Assembly: GCA_964468045.1 (NCBI GenBank) | Contig: CAYXTO010000007.1 | Location: 101,242 to 165,241, forward strand | Direction: 5' to 3' | DNA: 64,000 bases | DNA from: JAWKXU01 sp964468045 | Lineage (GTDB): Bacteria; Pseudomonadota; Alphaproteobacteria; Sphingomonadales; Sphingomonadaceae | Shown here: one piece after another, positions 44,176 through 52,455 of the stretch | How positions within the stretch are numbered: position 1 is the first letter of the stretch | Layout of the letters: each line of letters starts with the position of its first letter | Notes under the pieces: generated by a model | Database searches by the model: none | What the model saw: only the letters and a program-made list of their open reading frames with translations | What the model was told of the DNA's origin: nothing | Translations under genes and position numbers: made by a program

Positions 44176-44847
44176 CTACTCATAGATGCAGGCGTCGAGC
44201 CCGTCACGCCGGACGATGCCGATGCGCGCCTGGATGCTGTTGCCGTAGCGCCGGGTGAAGCCCGAGGGGCTGACGGCTTCGCGCTCCTTGGGCAGGGGCA
44301 GCACCGCCGCGATCCGCGCGGCCTCGCTCCGGGTCAGCCGGGCCGCCGAATGGTTGAAATAACGCTGCGCCCCGGCTTCCACCCCATAGGTGCCGATCCC
44401 GGTCTCCGCGACATTGAGGTAGACTTCCATGATCCGCCGCTTGCCCCACACGCTTTCAATCAGCATCGTGAACCAGGCTTCCAGCCCCTTGCGGAAATAG
44501 CCGCCGCCCTGCCACAGGAACACGTTCTTGGCGGTCTGCTGGCTGATGGTGGAGCCGCCCCGGATGCGGCCGCCCCGGGCATTGCGCTCGATCGCCCGTT
44601 CGATCGCCTCGCGGTCGAACCCGTCATGGCTGCAGAACTTGCCGTCTTCGCCGGCGATGGCGGCGGACACCATGTTGCGGTCGATGCGCGACAGCGGCGT
44701 CCAGTCCTTGGTGAAGCCGTTCCCGTCCATCAGCATGGTGGCGGTCACCGGCACCGGCACGAAGCGATAGAGCACCACCAGCCCGATGCTGAGCACCAGG
44801 AAGGCGAGGATGGAGTGCATGAGGAAGCGGACGAGGCGGCTGGCCAT
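44176..44847 (-). CDS. mtgA: Monofunctional peptidoglycan glycosyltransferase
   Basis: Polymerises lipid II glycan strands in the periplasm. 223 residues: one membrane anchor (about 10-30) and a GT51 domain with AGEDGKFCSHDGFD (catalytic Glu), RIRGGSTISQQTAKN and KRRIMEVYLNVAETG. Lacks a transpeptidase domain. Ahead of the CDF gene, likely co-transcribed. Confidence 0.95.
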   Translation of the reverse strand: MASRLVRFLMHSILAFLVLSIGLVVLYRFVPVPVTATMLMDGNGFTKDWTPLSRIDRNMVSAAIAGEDGKFCSHDGFDREAIERAIERNARGGRIRGGSTISQQTAKNVFLWQGGGYFRKGLEAWFTMLIESVWGKRRIMEVYLNVAETGIGTYGVEAGAQRYFNHSAARLTRSEAARIAAVLPLPKEREAVSPSGFTRRYGNSIQARIGIVRRDGLDACIYE

Positions 44848-44966
44848 GCCACCGCTTTAGCGGCGAAGATGCGAAGAGGGAATCCTCCTTTGCCGGGCAG
44901 ATGCCCGGGCGGAAAATCCATTCCCGCCACTGCCCGGCGGCCCGCCGCGAAACCGCGCAACGAAAA

Positions 44967-44993
44967 GGGCCGGCACCCCGAGGATACCGGCCC
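44967..44993 (-). terminator. rpoH terminator
   Basis: Stem GGGCCGG (44967-44973) with CCGGCCC (44987-44993); on the - strand it is followed by TTTTCGTT, 26 nt after the rpoH stop. Confidence 0.75.
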
Positions 44994-45018
44994 GATGTTC
45001 CTGGCAAGGCAGCGCCGG

Positions 45019-45924
45019 TCAGGCCGGGAGCAGCCTTTCCGAAGCGATCCGCTGCATCGCCTTCTGCAGCTTCTCGAACGCGCGTACCTCGATCTGGCGG
45101 ATACGCTCGCGGCTCACGTCGTAGACCTGGCTCAGTTCCTCCAGGGTCTGCGGCTCGTCCGTCAGGCGCCGCTCGATCAGGATATGGCGTTCCCGGTCGT
45201 TCAGGCTGTCCATCGCTTCGGCCAGCATGTCGTGGCGGAGCTGGGCTTCCTCGGCATCGGCGACGGTCTCGTCCTGCAGCGGCCGGTCGTCGGTCAGCCA
45301 ATCCTGCCACTGGCCGGAGCCTTCCTCGTCGCTGCGCATGGAAACATTGAGCGAAGCGTCACCGCCCATCAGCATGCGGCGGTTCATGCTGACCACTTCA
45401 TGTTCCGGCACACCCAGATCCTCGGCGATCTTCCTCACATCGTCGGGATGCAGGTCCGTATCGTCATAGGCGTCGAGATTCTTCTTCATCCGACGCAGGT
45501 TGAAGAACAGCTTCTTCTGGGCGGCGGTCGTGCCCATCTTGACCAGCGACCAGCTGCGCAGGATGAATTCCTGGATCGATGCCTTGATCCACCACATCGC
45601 ATAGGTCGCGAGGCGGAAGCCGCGATCCGGCTCGAACTTCTTGACGCCCTGCATCAGGCCGACATTGCCTTCCGAGATCAGGTCGGACACCGGCAGGCCA
45701 TAGCCGCGATAGCCCATGGCGATCTTCGCCACGAGCCGCAGGTGGCTGGTCACCAGCTGCTTGGCCGCTTCCGGATCCTCATGTTCCTGGAACCGCTTGG
45801 CAAGCATATATTCCTGCTCGGCCGTGAGCATCGGGAACTTCTTGATCTCGGCCAGATAGCGGTTGAGACTCTGCTCGCCGCTCAGGGCCGGGACACTTGC
45901 AGTCTTGATAGTCTTCTCAGTCAC
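45019..45924 (-). CDS. rpoH: RNA polymerase sigma-32 factor
   Basis: Heat-shock sigma factor. 301 residues from GTG 45924. Region 2 has the GLMQGVKKFEPDRGFRLATYAMWWIKASIQ core, the RpoH box QKKLFFNLRRMKK follows, and the region-4 helix-turn-helix is YDVSRERIRQIEVRAFEKL. Matches the sigma-32 promoter seen before hslV. Some alphaproteobacteria have two rpoH genes; this one cannot be ranked from the window. Confidence 0.95.
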   Translation of the reverse strand: MTEKTIKTASVPALSGEQSLNRYLAEIKKFPMLTAEQEYMLAKRFQEHEDPEAAKQLVTSHLRLVAKIAMGYRGYGLPVSDLISEGNVGLMQGVKKFEPDRGFRLATYAMWWIKASIQEFILRSWSLVKMGTTAAQKKLFFNLRRMKKNLDAYDDTDLHPDDVRKIAEDLGVPEHEVVSMNRRMLMGGDASLNVSMRSDEEGSGQWQDWLTDDRPLQDETVADAEEAQLRHDMLAEAMDSLNDRERHILIERRLTDEPQTLEELSQVYDVSRERIRQIEVRAFEKLQKAMQRIASERLLPA

Positions 45925-46024
45925 TTCAATCCCTCACCTTCTCGCGTCGGCCGCACTTGCGGACCCCGACCGGGCATCCGGCATTCGCAGCCACATAGGT
46001 TTCATGGAACTGGGTTCGCTTGTA

Positions 46025-46999
46025 TCATAAACGCGCGATTTTTTCCAGTAGTTCCCGCATATCGGACGGCATTTCGCTGCTGAAACGAATTGTTTCCCCG
46101 CTGATAGGGTGGCTGAATCCGAGCACGGCTGCGTGAAGCGCCTGGCGGGTGAAGCCGAGGCCGGAAAGGACCGGCCTGATTCGCGGATTTGCACGCCCAT
46201 AAAGTGGGTCGCCCAATAGCGAATGTCCGATTGACGACATATGAACGCGCACCTGATGAGTGCGGCCGGTTTCCAGCCGGCATTCGACCAGCGCGGCGCC
46301 GGATGCGCCATGGCCGAACGATTCCAGCACCTTGTAGTGAGTCACCGCATGCTTGCCACGATTGTCGCCATCCTCGAGCAGGGCCATCTTCTTGCGATTG
46401 GTCGCCGAACGGCCGATCCTGCCGCGAATGGTGCCGGCGGCCGGCACCGGCACGCCATTGACGATCGCCAGATAGGCGCGCTCGATCGAATGGTCCGCGA
46501 ATTGCCTTGCCAGCCCTTCATGCGCGGCGTCGTTCTTCGCGGCGACCAGCAGGCCGGAGGTATCCTTGTCGATCCGGTGGACGATGCCGGGGCGGGCGAC
46601 GCCGCCGATGCCGGAAAGCCGGCCCCCGCCGTTGCTGGCGCAGTGGTGCAGCAGGGCATTGACCAGCGTGCCGTCGGGATTGCCCGCCGCGGGATGGACC
46701 ACCAGCCCGGCGGGCTTGTCGACCACGATCAGGTCCGCATCCTCGTAAACCACGACGAGGGGAATATCCTGCGCCCGCGCCTCGGCCGGGATCGCGGGCG
46801 GCACGGCGATGGCATAGGCCGTGCCCGCTGCCGGCTTCGCGGAAGGCTGGCTCGCGGTGCGCCCGTCGAGCTCTATGCGGCCTTCGCCCAGCAGCGCCTT
46901 GATCCGCTCGCGGGACAGGCCGCTCGCTTCGGCAAGCGCCTTGTCGAGCCGTTGCCCGCCTTCGGCCAGAATGCCGCGAATGACTTCCCTGTCCCCCAT
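46025..46999 (-). CDS. RluA/RluD family 23S rRNA pseudouridine synthase
   Basis: 324 residues: an N-terminal S4 RNA-binding domain (about 12-75, RLDKALAEASGLSRERIKALL) and the synthase core with the catalytic Asp in HRIDKDTSGLLV. Length and S4 domain suggest RluD (positions 1911/1915/1917), but RluC cannot be excluded. Divergent from the GIY-YIG gene; it is upstream of rpoH on the same strand, 100 nt away. Confidence 0.9.
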   Translation of the reverse strand: MGDREVIRGILAEGGQRLDKALAEASGLSRERIKALLGEGRIELDGRTASQPSAKPAAGTAYAIAVPPAIPAEARAQDIPLVVVYEDADLIVVDKPAGLVVHPAAGNPDGTLVNALLHHCASNGGGRLSGIGGVARPGIVHRIDKDTSGLLVAAKNDAAHEGLARQFADHSIERAYLAIVNGVPVPAAGTIRGRIGRSATNRKKMALLEDGDNRGKHAVTHYKVLESFGHGASGAALVECRLETGRTHQVRVHMSSIGHSLLGDPLYGRANPRIRPVLSGLGFTRQALHAAVLGFSHPISGETIRFSSEMPSDMRELLEKIARL

Positions 47000-47048
47000 G
47001 GCTATGAAGATGGGAATGAATCCGGAGATGGCAACCGGTGCCCCTTCG

Positions 47049-47067
47049 CCCTGAGCTTGTCGAAGGG
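47049..47067 (-). repeat. Dispersed repeat family C, reverse copy
   Basis: CCTGAGCTTGTCGAAGGG, the reverse complement of the core in 43110-43127. It stands 25 nt before the GIY-YIG start codon, and with the forward copy at 47373 it encloses that domain. Confidence 0.85.
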
Positions 47068-47091
47068 CGGTCCTTCGATTAGCCCATTTGC

Positions 47092-47802
47092 ATGTCGTTT
47101 TGGGCCTACATGCTCCACTGCCGTGGCGGAGTGTTTTATACCGGTCACACCGATGATCTCGAACGCCGAATGGGCGAGCATCAGAGCGGACATATGACTG
47201 GCTTTACGCGCGGATTGCTTCCGGTCGAATTGGTATGGTCGCAGGAATTCCCGACCCGAATGGAAGCGCTGGAAGCCGAAAGGCAGGTCAAGGGGTGGTC
47301 CCGCAAGAAGAAATTAGCCTTGATCAGAGGAGACTGGGACGAGATTTCGCGCCTGGCGAAAAGCAAGAGCTGCCCTTCGACAAGCTCAGGACGAACGGAA
47401 ATTCATATTTCGCCAACTGTGTTGACTGATCTTTTGAGTGAAGCTGCTCGCGTAGCTCCAGAGGAGGCGTGCGGCTTGCTGATGGGCGATGAGCGGGACG
47501 GGACCTTGCGTATCGAGCGCGCCGTGGCCGCGTCGAATGTGGCGGCCGAACCGGAGCGCCATTTCGAGATCGATCCGCGCGTCCTGATCGATGCACAGCG
47601 CGCCGCACGCGGAGGAGGAGGGCAGGTCGTGGGCTATTACCATTCCCACCCTGTCGGCGCGGCACGGCCCTCCGCCACGGATCGCGAGATGGCCGCGCAT
47701 GACGGGCGGGTCTGGGCGATCGTGGCGAATGGGGCGGTTGCCTTCTGGCTGGATGGCCGCAGCGGCTTCGAACCGCTTTCCTACAGGCTCGTTCATGGTT
47801 AA
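47092..47802 (+). CDS. GIY-YIG nuclease fused in frame to JAMM (Mov34/MPN) domain
   Basis: 236 residues in one open frame. Residues 1-90 are a GIY-YIG module (AYMLHC, VFYTGHT, LERRMGEH, EAERQVKGWSRKKK). Residues 94-103 (CPSTSSGRTE) are encoded by a family-C repeat. Residues 104-236 are a JAMM metalloprotease with Glu125 of EEACGLLMG, His184-Ser-His186-Pro, Ser194 and Asp197, all ligands intact. In relatives the JAMM protein is a separate ~130-residue gene. Either a fusion protein is made or the JAMM part uses a rare start after the repeat. Function of small bacterial JAMM proteins of this kind is uncertain. Confidence 0.75.
   Translation: MSFWAYMLHCRGGVFYTGHTDDLERRMGEHQSGHMTGFTRGLLPVELVWSQEFPTRMEALEAERQVKGWSRKKKLALIRGDWDEISRLAKSKSCPSTSSGRTEIHISPTVLTDLLSEAARVAPEEACGLLMGDERDGTLRIERAVAASNVAAEPERHFEIDPRVLIDAQRAARGGGGQVVGYYHSHPVGAARPSATDREMAAHDGRVWAIVANGAVAFWLDGRSGFEPLSYRLVHG
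47373..47398 (+). repeat. Dispersed repeat family C, in-frame copy
   Basis: CCCTTCGACAAGCTCAGG plus ACGAACGG, located at the junction of the GIY-YIG and JAMM domains and translated as PSTSSGRT. Confidence 0.85.
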
Positions 47803-47893
47803 GGCGGCGCGATGGGGTTGGATCTTTCCATGGGCGGTTCCGTCTTGCTCGCGGCCACAGGCCGGACCGGGGCAGGGCGTTTCTTCCGTGGGA

Positions 47894-47917
47894 CAGTGTC
47901 AACCCTGTCAACCTTGA
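47894..47917. repeat. Tandem TGTCAAC motif, copy 2
   Basis: Reads AGTGTCAACCCTGTCAACC followed by TTGACGG, 26 nt upstream of chpT. Could be a repeat or an operator; compare 42901-42923. Confidence 0.5.
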
Positions 47918-47942
47918 CGGAAAACCGGGCGGTAAACCGAAT

Positions 47943-48584
47943 ATGACCACATCTTCCATCGATCTTGCCAGCTTGCTGTGTTCGCGCCTGTGCCATGACC
48001 TGCTGAGCCCGGTCGGTGCCCTGTCCAACGGGCTTGAGCTGCTGACGGAGGAAAAGGACCCGGAAATGCGCCAGCGGTGCTTCGAGCTGCTGGAACAGAG
48101 CGCCCGGATTTCGGCGGACAAGCTCAAGTTCTTCCGCCTTGCCTTCGGCGCGGCCGGCGGTTTCGGCGAGTCCGTTCCCGCCGAGGAGCCGCGCGCGCTG
48201 ATCGACGCGCTGGTCGCGGGGAATGACCGGATCGCGGTGAACTGGGGCCTCGCGGCGGAAGCCCTGCCCAAGCCGGCGGTGAAGGTGCTGCTCAACCTCG
48301 CCCAGATCGGCATGGATGCGCTGGTGCGCGGCGGAAAGCTCGATATCGGCGCGGAACTGCATGGCGGCACCTGCGAGATCGTCGTGCGCGCAGCCGGGCC
48401 GAAGATCGCGTTCGATCCCGCGATCGGCCAGGCGCTGGATGGTTCGATGCCGGAGGAGGAATTGTCCAGCCGCACCGCCGCCGCCCATATGATTCACGTG
48501 CTGGCGGCCCAGTCCGGCGGAGGGATCCAGTATGCGATCACGCCGGAAGCGCTGGTGATGGGCGCGGTGCTGCCGCAGGGTTGA
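47943..48584 (+). CDS. chpT: Histidine phosphotransferase ChpT
   Basis: Relays phosphate from CckA to CtrA/CpdR in the alphaproteobacterial cell-cycle phosphorelay. 213 residues: a DHp-like helical hairpin with phospho-acceptor His18 in CHDLLSPVGALSNGLELL, then a degenerate ATPase-like domain. Length and order fit ChpT. The amidase gene follows with start near the stop. Confidence 0.92.
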   Translation: MTTSSIDLASLLCSRLCHDLLSPVGALSNGLELLTEEKDPEMRQRCFELLEQSARISADKLKFFRLAFGAAGGFGESVPAEEPRALIDALVAGNDRIAVNWGLAAEALPKPAVKVLLNLAQIGMDALVRGGKLDIGAELHGGTCEIVVRAAGPKIAFDPAIGQALDGSMPEEELSSRTAAAHMIHVLAAQSGGGIQYAITPEALVMGAVLPQG

Positions 48585-48595
48585 CGGAGCCGGCG

Positions 48596-49297
48596 ATGGA
48601 CGAGCTGGTGCATCGCGAAACGCCGTCCCCCAACTGGAACGAACGCGCGCTGCCGATTTCGATGGTGGTGCTGCATTACACAGGGATGCGCACGGCGGCC
48701 GAGGCGCTGGAACGGATGTGCGATCCCGCGGCCGAGGTTTCCGCCCATTACATGATCGATGAGGATGGCACCGTCCATCGCCTGGTCGACGAGGCGAAGC
48801 GCGCCTGGCATGCGGGCAGATCCTACTGGCGCGGCGTGACCGACGTGAATTCCGCCAGCATCGGCATCGAGCTGGTCAATCCGGGGCATGAATGGGGTTA
48901 TCGCCCCTTCACCCGGGCCCAGATGGATTCCCTGATCCCGCTGCTGGGCGCTATCGTCAGCCGCTACGATATCCCGCGCGCCAATGTGGTGGGCCATTCC
49001 GACATCGCCCCGGCCCGCAAGGAGGATCCGGGCGAGTTGTTCGAGTGGGAGCGGCTGGCCCGCGTCCGCCTGGCCTTGCCCGCGCCGTCCATCGCGCTGG
49101 GCGCGCCGTTTCCCAATGACGGGGCCTTCCTGCTGGGGCTGGAACGGTTCGGATACGACATCTCCAATGGCCGCGCGGCGGTCACGGCTTTCCAGCGGCG
49201 GTGGCGGCCGGCGCGGATCGATGGCGAGATCGACGGGGAGCTTGGCGCGATATTGTTCAAGCTGCTCTTGGAACGGGACCGCGGCCACGCTAGATAG
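48596..49297 (+). CDS. N-acetylmuramoyl-L-alanine amidase, AmiD-type
   Basis: Cleaves peptide stems from peptidoglycan or its fragments. 233 residues from ATG 48596 (GGAG at a good distance; TTG 48581 overlapping chpT is the alternative). Amidase_2 domain with zinc ligands in VVLHYTGM, His in AWHAG and GHSDIAPARKEDPG. A small C-terminal peptidoglycan-binding-like region follows. No clear signal peptide, so it may act on recycled muropeptides like AmpD, or be exported another way. Confidence 0.88.
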   Translation: MDELVHRETPSPNWNERALPISMVVLHYTGMRTAAEALERMCDPAAEVSAHYMIDEDGTVHRLVDEAKRAWHAGRSYWRGVTDVNSASIGIELVNPGHEWGYRPFTRAQMDSLIPLLGAIVSRYDIPRANVVGHSDIAPARKEDPGELFEWERLARVRLALPAPSIALGAPFPNDGAFLLGLERFGYDISNGRAAVTAFQRRWRPARIDGEIDGELGAILFKLLLERDRGHAR

Positions 49298-49301
49298 GCC
49301 A

Positions 49302-49749
49302 GGCCAGGGGGCCGGGCGACCGCGCCCTTCGACAAGCTCGATGAGCGGGTCGGAGGTCGAGGAAAGTCCGGGCTCCACGAAACAAGGGTGGCGGGTAACG
49401 CCCGCCGGATGAGGCTTTTCGGAGCCGAGTCCAGGGAAAGTGCCACAGAGAGCAGACCGCCGATGGCCCACGATCTCCGGATTGCGGGCACAGGCAAGGG
49501 TGAAAGGGTGCGGCAAGGGCGCACCGCGCGACTGGCAACAGGAGCGGCACGGCAAACCCCACCCGGAGCAAGACCGAATAGGGGCGGCGCGCCCGCGCAA
49601 GCGGGCAGGTTGGTTTCGAACCGGGGCCGCCCGGGTTGGTTGCTGGAGCGGCATGGCGACATGCCGCCGAGATGAATGGTCGCCATCGCGCGCCGCGCCC
49701 GCAAGGAAACGGGTCGCGATACAGAACCCGGCTTACAGGCCCCCTGGCA
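49302..49749 (+). ncRNA. rnpB: RNase P RNA
   Basis: Catalytic RNA that matures tRNA 5' ends. P1 pairs GCCAGGGGGCC (49303-49313) with GGCCCCCTGGC (49738-49748). The universally conserved GAGGAAAGTCCGGGCTCC (49359-49376) and the late ACAGAACCCGGCTTACAGG are present. A T6 run just after P1 forms the terminator. About 447 nt. P3 (about 49320-49350) contains sequence of repeat family C. No protein gene overlaps it except the amidase stop 5 nt upstream. Confidence 0.95.
49323..49350 (+). repeat. Family-C-like sequence inside rnpB P3
   Basis: CGCGCCCTTCGACAAGCTC (49321-49339) is identical over 19 nt to the copy at about 43106-43124; the following GATGAGCGGG resembles AGGACGAGCGG of the repeat. The position corresponds to the variable P3 arm of the RNA. 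Confidence 0.65.
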
Positions 49750-49841
49750 CATTTTTTCCGGTTGTGTGCACAAGTGCATTTACAGCTTGCCTCCGCCAAC
49801 CGATCGCCTGCCGACAAGACGAAAAATTCGGGTTCGCAGGG

Positions 49842-50141
49842 ATGGATAAGAGAAACGAGCTTCGCCACGAGGTGAAGATCCAGGGCCGTTACCGCACGGG
49901 CAACGGCATGGCGCGCGATGTGGAGGTCACCGATCTCTCCCATCAGGGCTGCAGGTTCTTCGATCGGTTCTCCAATCTCACCGTCAATGCCTATCTCACG
50001 ATCCGCATCGGCTCGATCGGGCCGCTCGAGGCGCGGGTGCGCTGGCGGGACGGCGGGCATGTGGGCATCGAATTCGTGAATCCGCTGCATCCCTCGGTGC
50101 TCGACCACATGCGTTTTACGCTGGATGGCGGCCCGTTCTGA
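49842..50141 (+). CDS. PilZ domain protein
   Basis: 99 residues. PilZ fold with RNELRHEV at the start (RxxxR) and DLSHQGCRF (D/N-x-S-x-x-G), the cyclic di-GMP binding motifs; the remainder is the beta barrel with GGHVGIEF. A single-domain receiver likely to bind a partner. No signal peptide. Followed by a second PilZ gene after 95 nt. Confidence 0.87.
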   Translation: MDKRNELRHEVKIQGRYRTGNGMARDVEVTDLSHQGCRFFDRFSNLTVNAYLTIRIGSIGPLEARVRWRDGGHVGIEFVNPLHPSVLDHMRFTLDGGPF

Positions 50142-50236
50142 AACCTTGCCGGGCAGGCTTCAGGCGCCCCACGAAAGCTAAAGAAATATTTAGATCTTTT
50201 CGCCACTTATACCGTGAAATTACGGGTTGAGCGTTA

Positions 50237-50746
50237 ATGGCATGTTTGAAGTCTCGGGAACCTCGCAGGTCCGTCAATATTACCGTCCGTCTCAAGGGCG
50301 AGCATGGCTGGGAGAATGCCAGGATCCGCAATGTGTCCTCGCGCGGCATGATGATCCATTGCGAAGCGCCGCCCGGGCGCGGTTCCTATGTCGAAATCCG
50401 GCGCGGCTCCTACGTCGTGGTCGGACGAATCGTCTGGGCCGCTGAGGGTTCCTTCGGCCTGCAGGCGCAGGATCGGATCGAGCTTGCTGCTCTTGCCGCT
50501 GCCGGGGGCGGCGAGACGCGGCAGGCCGGAGAGCGATTTTCATCCGGCTGCGCGAAGGCGGTCGCCTTGCCTCCGCAGGCGATCGCGGAACGGGCGGAGG
50601 CAAGCGCCAGATTCGCCCGGACCTTCCATTACATCGCCATTCTCACCGTATCGCTGGCCTTTTCCTGGCTGCTGTTCGACACGGCGGCCAGCGCCCTGGC
50701 TGATCCGCTGGAAGCGGTGGGCAGTGTCCTGCGCGGCGGGAAGTAG
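50237..50746 (+). CDS. PilZ domain protein with C-terminal membrane helix
   Basis: 169 residues: PilZ domain about 8-85 with REPRRS and NVSSRGMMI motifs, then a linker and one hydrophobic helix (about 130-150). Possibly a membrane-tethered c-di-GMP sensor. ATG at 50237 has a weak ribosome-binding site. In tandem with another PilZ gene, so a shared signalling role is plausible. Confidence 0.8.
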   Translation: MACLKSREPRRSVNITVRLKGEHGWENARIRNVSSRGMMIHCEAPPGRGSYVEIRRGSYVVVGRIVWAAEGSFGLQAQDRIELAALAAAGGGETRQAGERFSSGCAKAVALPPQAIAERAEASARFARTFHYIAILTVSLAFSWLLFDTAASALADPLEAVGSVLRGGK

Positions 50747-50771
50747 CTTGCCCTGAGGCGCGGCTGAACCT

Positions 50772-51284
50772 TCAGTCGCCCTTCTTCAGGGCCGCGAGGG
50801 CGGCGAAGGGACCGCTCGCCGCTTCGTCCAGCAGGCCCTTTTCCTTGCGCACCCGATCCGCATCCGGGCCGATGGCGAAGGGATCGATCGCCAGTGCGAG
50901 GCTCTGGGCCACCGCTTCGCCCAGATCGAACTGATTGCCGGAATATTCGATCTCGTCGCAATCTTCTTCGGAAAGCTCCACCTCCTCGTCCGGCCGGCGC
51001 GAAGCCTCGGGCACGAAGCGCAAGACGATCGGCTCGTCGATGCGGACCGGCAGATCCTCCCCCGAAACGGCGCAGCTCTGGACGATGTCGGCGCGCATCC
51101 GTCCGGCTGCACCGATCACGGTCCCTTCCACAGAGAGGGCGAGATCGGCTTCCAGCTTCGTGATCGACACCAGGCCAAACCGCCGGGCCAGCGCCTCCCG
51201 CTCCTGCGCATTGGCCTCGATCCGGCGGTTGCCGTCGCCGATCCGGTCACGATCGACCGGGCGGGAGAATTCGAACTGGCTCAT
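50772..51284 (-). CDS. DUF177 (YceD) family protein
   Basis: 170 residues from ATG 51284. YceD-like: a C-terminal half with CDEIEY....FDLGEAVAQSLALAIDPF and an early basic half. Usually next to rpmF and linked to 23S rRNA metabolism; here rpmF is not adjacent. Coupled by 4-nt overlap to the upstream chaperone gene. Confidence 0.88.
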   Translation of the reverse strand: MSQFEFSRPVDRDRIGDGNRRIEANAQEREALARRFGLVSITKLEADLALSVEGTVIGAAGRMRADIVQSCAVSGEDLPVRIDEPIVLRFVPEASRRPDEEVELSEEDCDEIEYSGNQFDLGEAVAQSLALAIDPFAIGPDADRVRKEKGLLDEAASGPFAALAALKKGD

Positions 51285-51796
51285 CGCGCGATGCCGCCCG
51301 CGAGAAGGGCTTGAGGATCGGTGGCGGCGATGTCCTGCGCAAGCTTGCGCAACGCGGCCGAAAGAGCGGCGGAATCGGACGGTTCCAGCAGGCTGATATT
51401 GCGCGACACCGCTTCGGAAAGCACGCCATCGCCTTGCGCCAGCCCTTCGCGATAGGCGCCGAGCCGCCCGCCCAGGACGGACATCTGGCGGCCGATATGC
51501 TTGCCCACCACCACATCGCCCACGCCTGCTTCGCGCAGCTGGCCGTCCATGTCCTCCACGAACAGTTCCGTCAGATAGACCGAAGGGGTCACCAGATCGG
51601 GCTCCGCCTCCATCCGCACCAGCACCATGGCAAGCACGGCGGTGATCATGTCGAAACGGCCCGCAACCGTGTCCGCCACTTGATATTGCGCATACCATTC
51701 CTTCTCGCGCGCGATCTCCACGATGCGATGCCAAAGCGGCCGGAGCGCATTGCGCGGATCGGGCTTGGGGCGAAAGAAGCGTGACAATGCCGACAT
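51281..51796 (-). CDS. Ubiquinol-cytochrome c chaperone family protein
   Basis: 171 residues from ATG 51796 (a TTG 36 nt upstream is also open). Family pattern WHRIVEIAREKEWYAQY..ADTVAGRFDMI and LTELFVEDMDGQLREAGVGDVVVGKHI. Eukaryotic relatives (Cbp3) assist cytochrome b assembly; the bacterial role is inferred. Divergent from bamE with a shared promoter region. Confidence 0.9.
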   Translation of the reverse strand: MSALSRFFRPKPDPRNALRPLWHRIVEIAREKEWYAQYQVADTVAGRFDMITAVLAMVLVRMEAEPDLVTPSVYLTELFVEDMDGQLREAGVGDVVVGKHIGRQMSVLGGRLGAYREGLAQGDGVLSEAVSRNISLLEPSDSAALSAALRKLAQDIAATDPQALLAGGIAR

Positions 51797-51954
51797 AGGG
51801 AAGGACCGGATGCTCCATGTATTCAGCGGCAATTAAACCTGCCGCGTCCACGCGCCATTGCACAGGCCGGCAATGGTGCTTAAGGCTCACGCCGATATAG
51901 GGGCGATGGCGGCCAAGGCAATCGCCCAGGCGGGACAAAGCGGAGATGCAGCGA

Positions 51955-52413
51955 ATGACGGCGATGAAGCTGATGGGGTCCGGGGCGCTGCTCGCGCTGG
52001 CCGTGGTGGCCGGCGGTTGCCAGGCGATCAAGGACAAGCGCGGCTATCTCGCGGAAGATGTGCTGCTGCAATCGGTCCAGCCCGGCATCGACAACATGAA
52101 GTCGGTGGAATCCACCCTGGGCCGCCCCACCTTCGCCAGCCAGTATGGCCAGCCGAGCTGGTATTACGTGTCCAGCACGACGAGCCGCAAGCCGTTCGGC
52201 TCGCCCCGAATCAAGGAGCATTCGGTGTTCACCGTCAATTTCGATTCGACGGGCAAGGTGATCTCCACCGAAACCTCCGGCATGGAACGGATCGTCAAGC
52301 TCAGCCCGGACGGGAAGAAGACCCCGACGCTGGGCCGGGAGCGTTCGTTCTTCGAGGATCTGTTCGGGAATATCGGCGCGGTCGGCGCGGGTGCGGCCCC
52401 CGGCGGCAGCTGA
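51955..52413 (+). CDS. bamE: Outer membrane protein assembly factor BamE
   Basis: Lipoprotein of the BAM complex. 152 residues from ATG 51955 (GGAG 9 nt upstream; other ATGs at 51946 and 51964). Lipobox AGGC, then the BamE core: LLQSVQPGIDNMKSVESTLGRP, SWYYVSS and VFTVNFDSTGKV. A Gly-rich tail. Divergent from the chaperone/DUF177 pair. Confidence 0.93.
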   Translation: MTAMKLMGSGALLALAVVAGGCQAIKDKRGYLAEDVLLQSVQPGIDNMKSVESTLGRPTFASQYGQPSWYYVSSTTSRKPFGSPRIKEHSVFTVNFDSTGKVISTETSGMERIVKLSPDGKKTPTLGRERSFFEDLFGNIGAVGAGAAPGGS

Positions 52414-52419
52414 TGCCCG

Positions 52420-52448
52420 CTTGAACCGCTGCTTCTGTCCTCCCATAT
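52420..52448 (+). promoter_or_regulatory. Sigma-32 promoter of hslVU
   Basis: -35 CTTGAAC (52420-52426), 14-nt spacer, -10 TCCCATAT (52441-52448). It matches the heat-shock consensus CTTGAAA/CCCCATNT in all but one or two positions. Transcription should start at about 52455-52456, at the hslV ATG. Confidence 0.75.
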
Positions 52449-52455
52449 CGCCGGC

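Noticed and set aside
43072..46083. 1003-residue open frame opposite the CDF, mtgA and rpoH genes
   Set aside because: The longest frame in the window, but antisense to three well-conserved genes.
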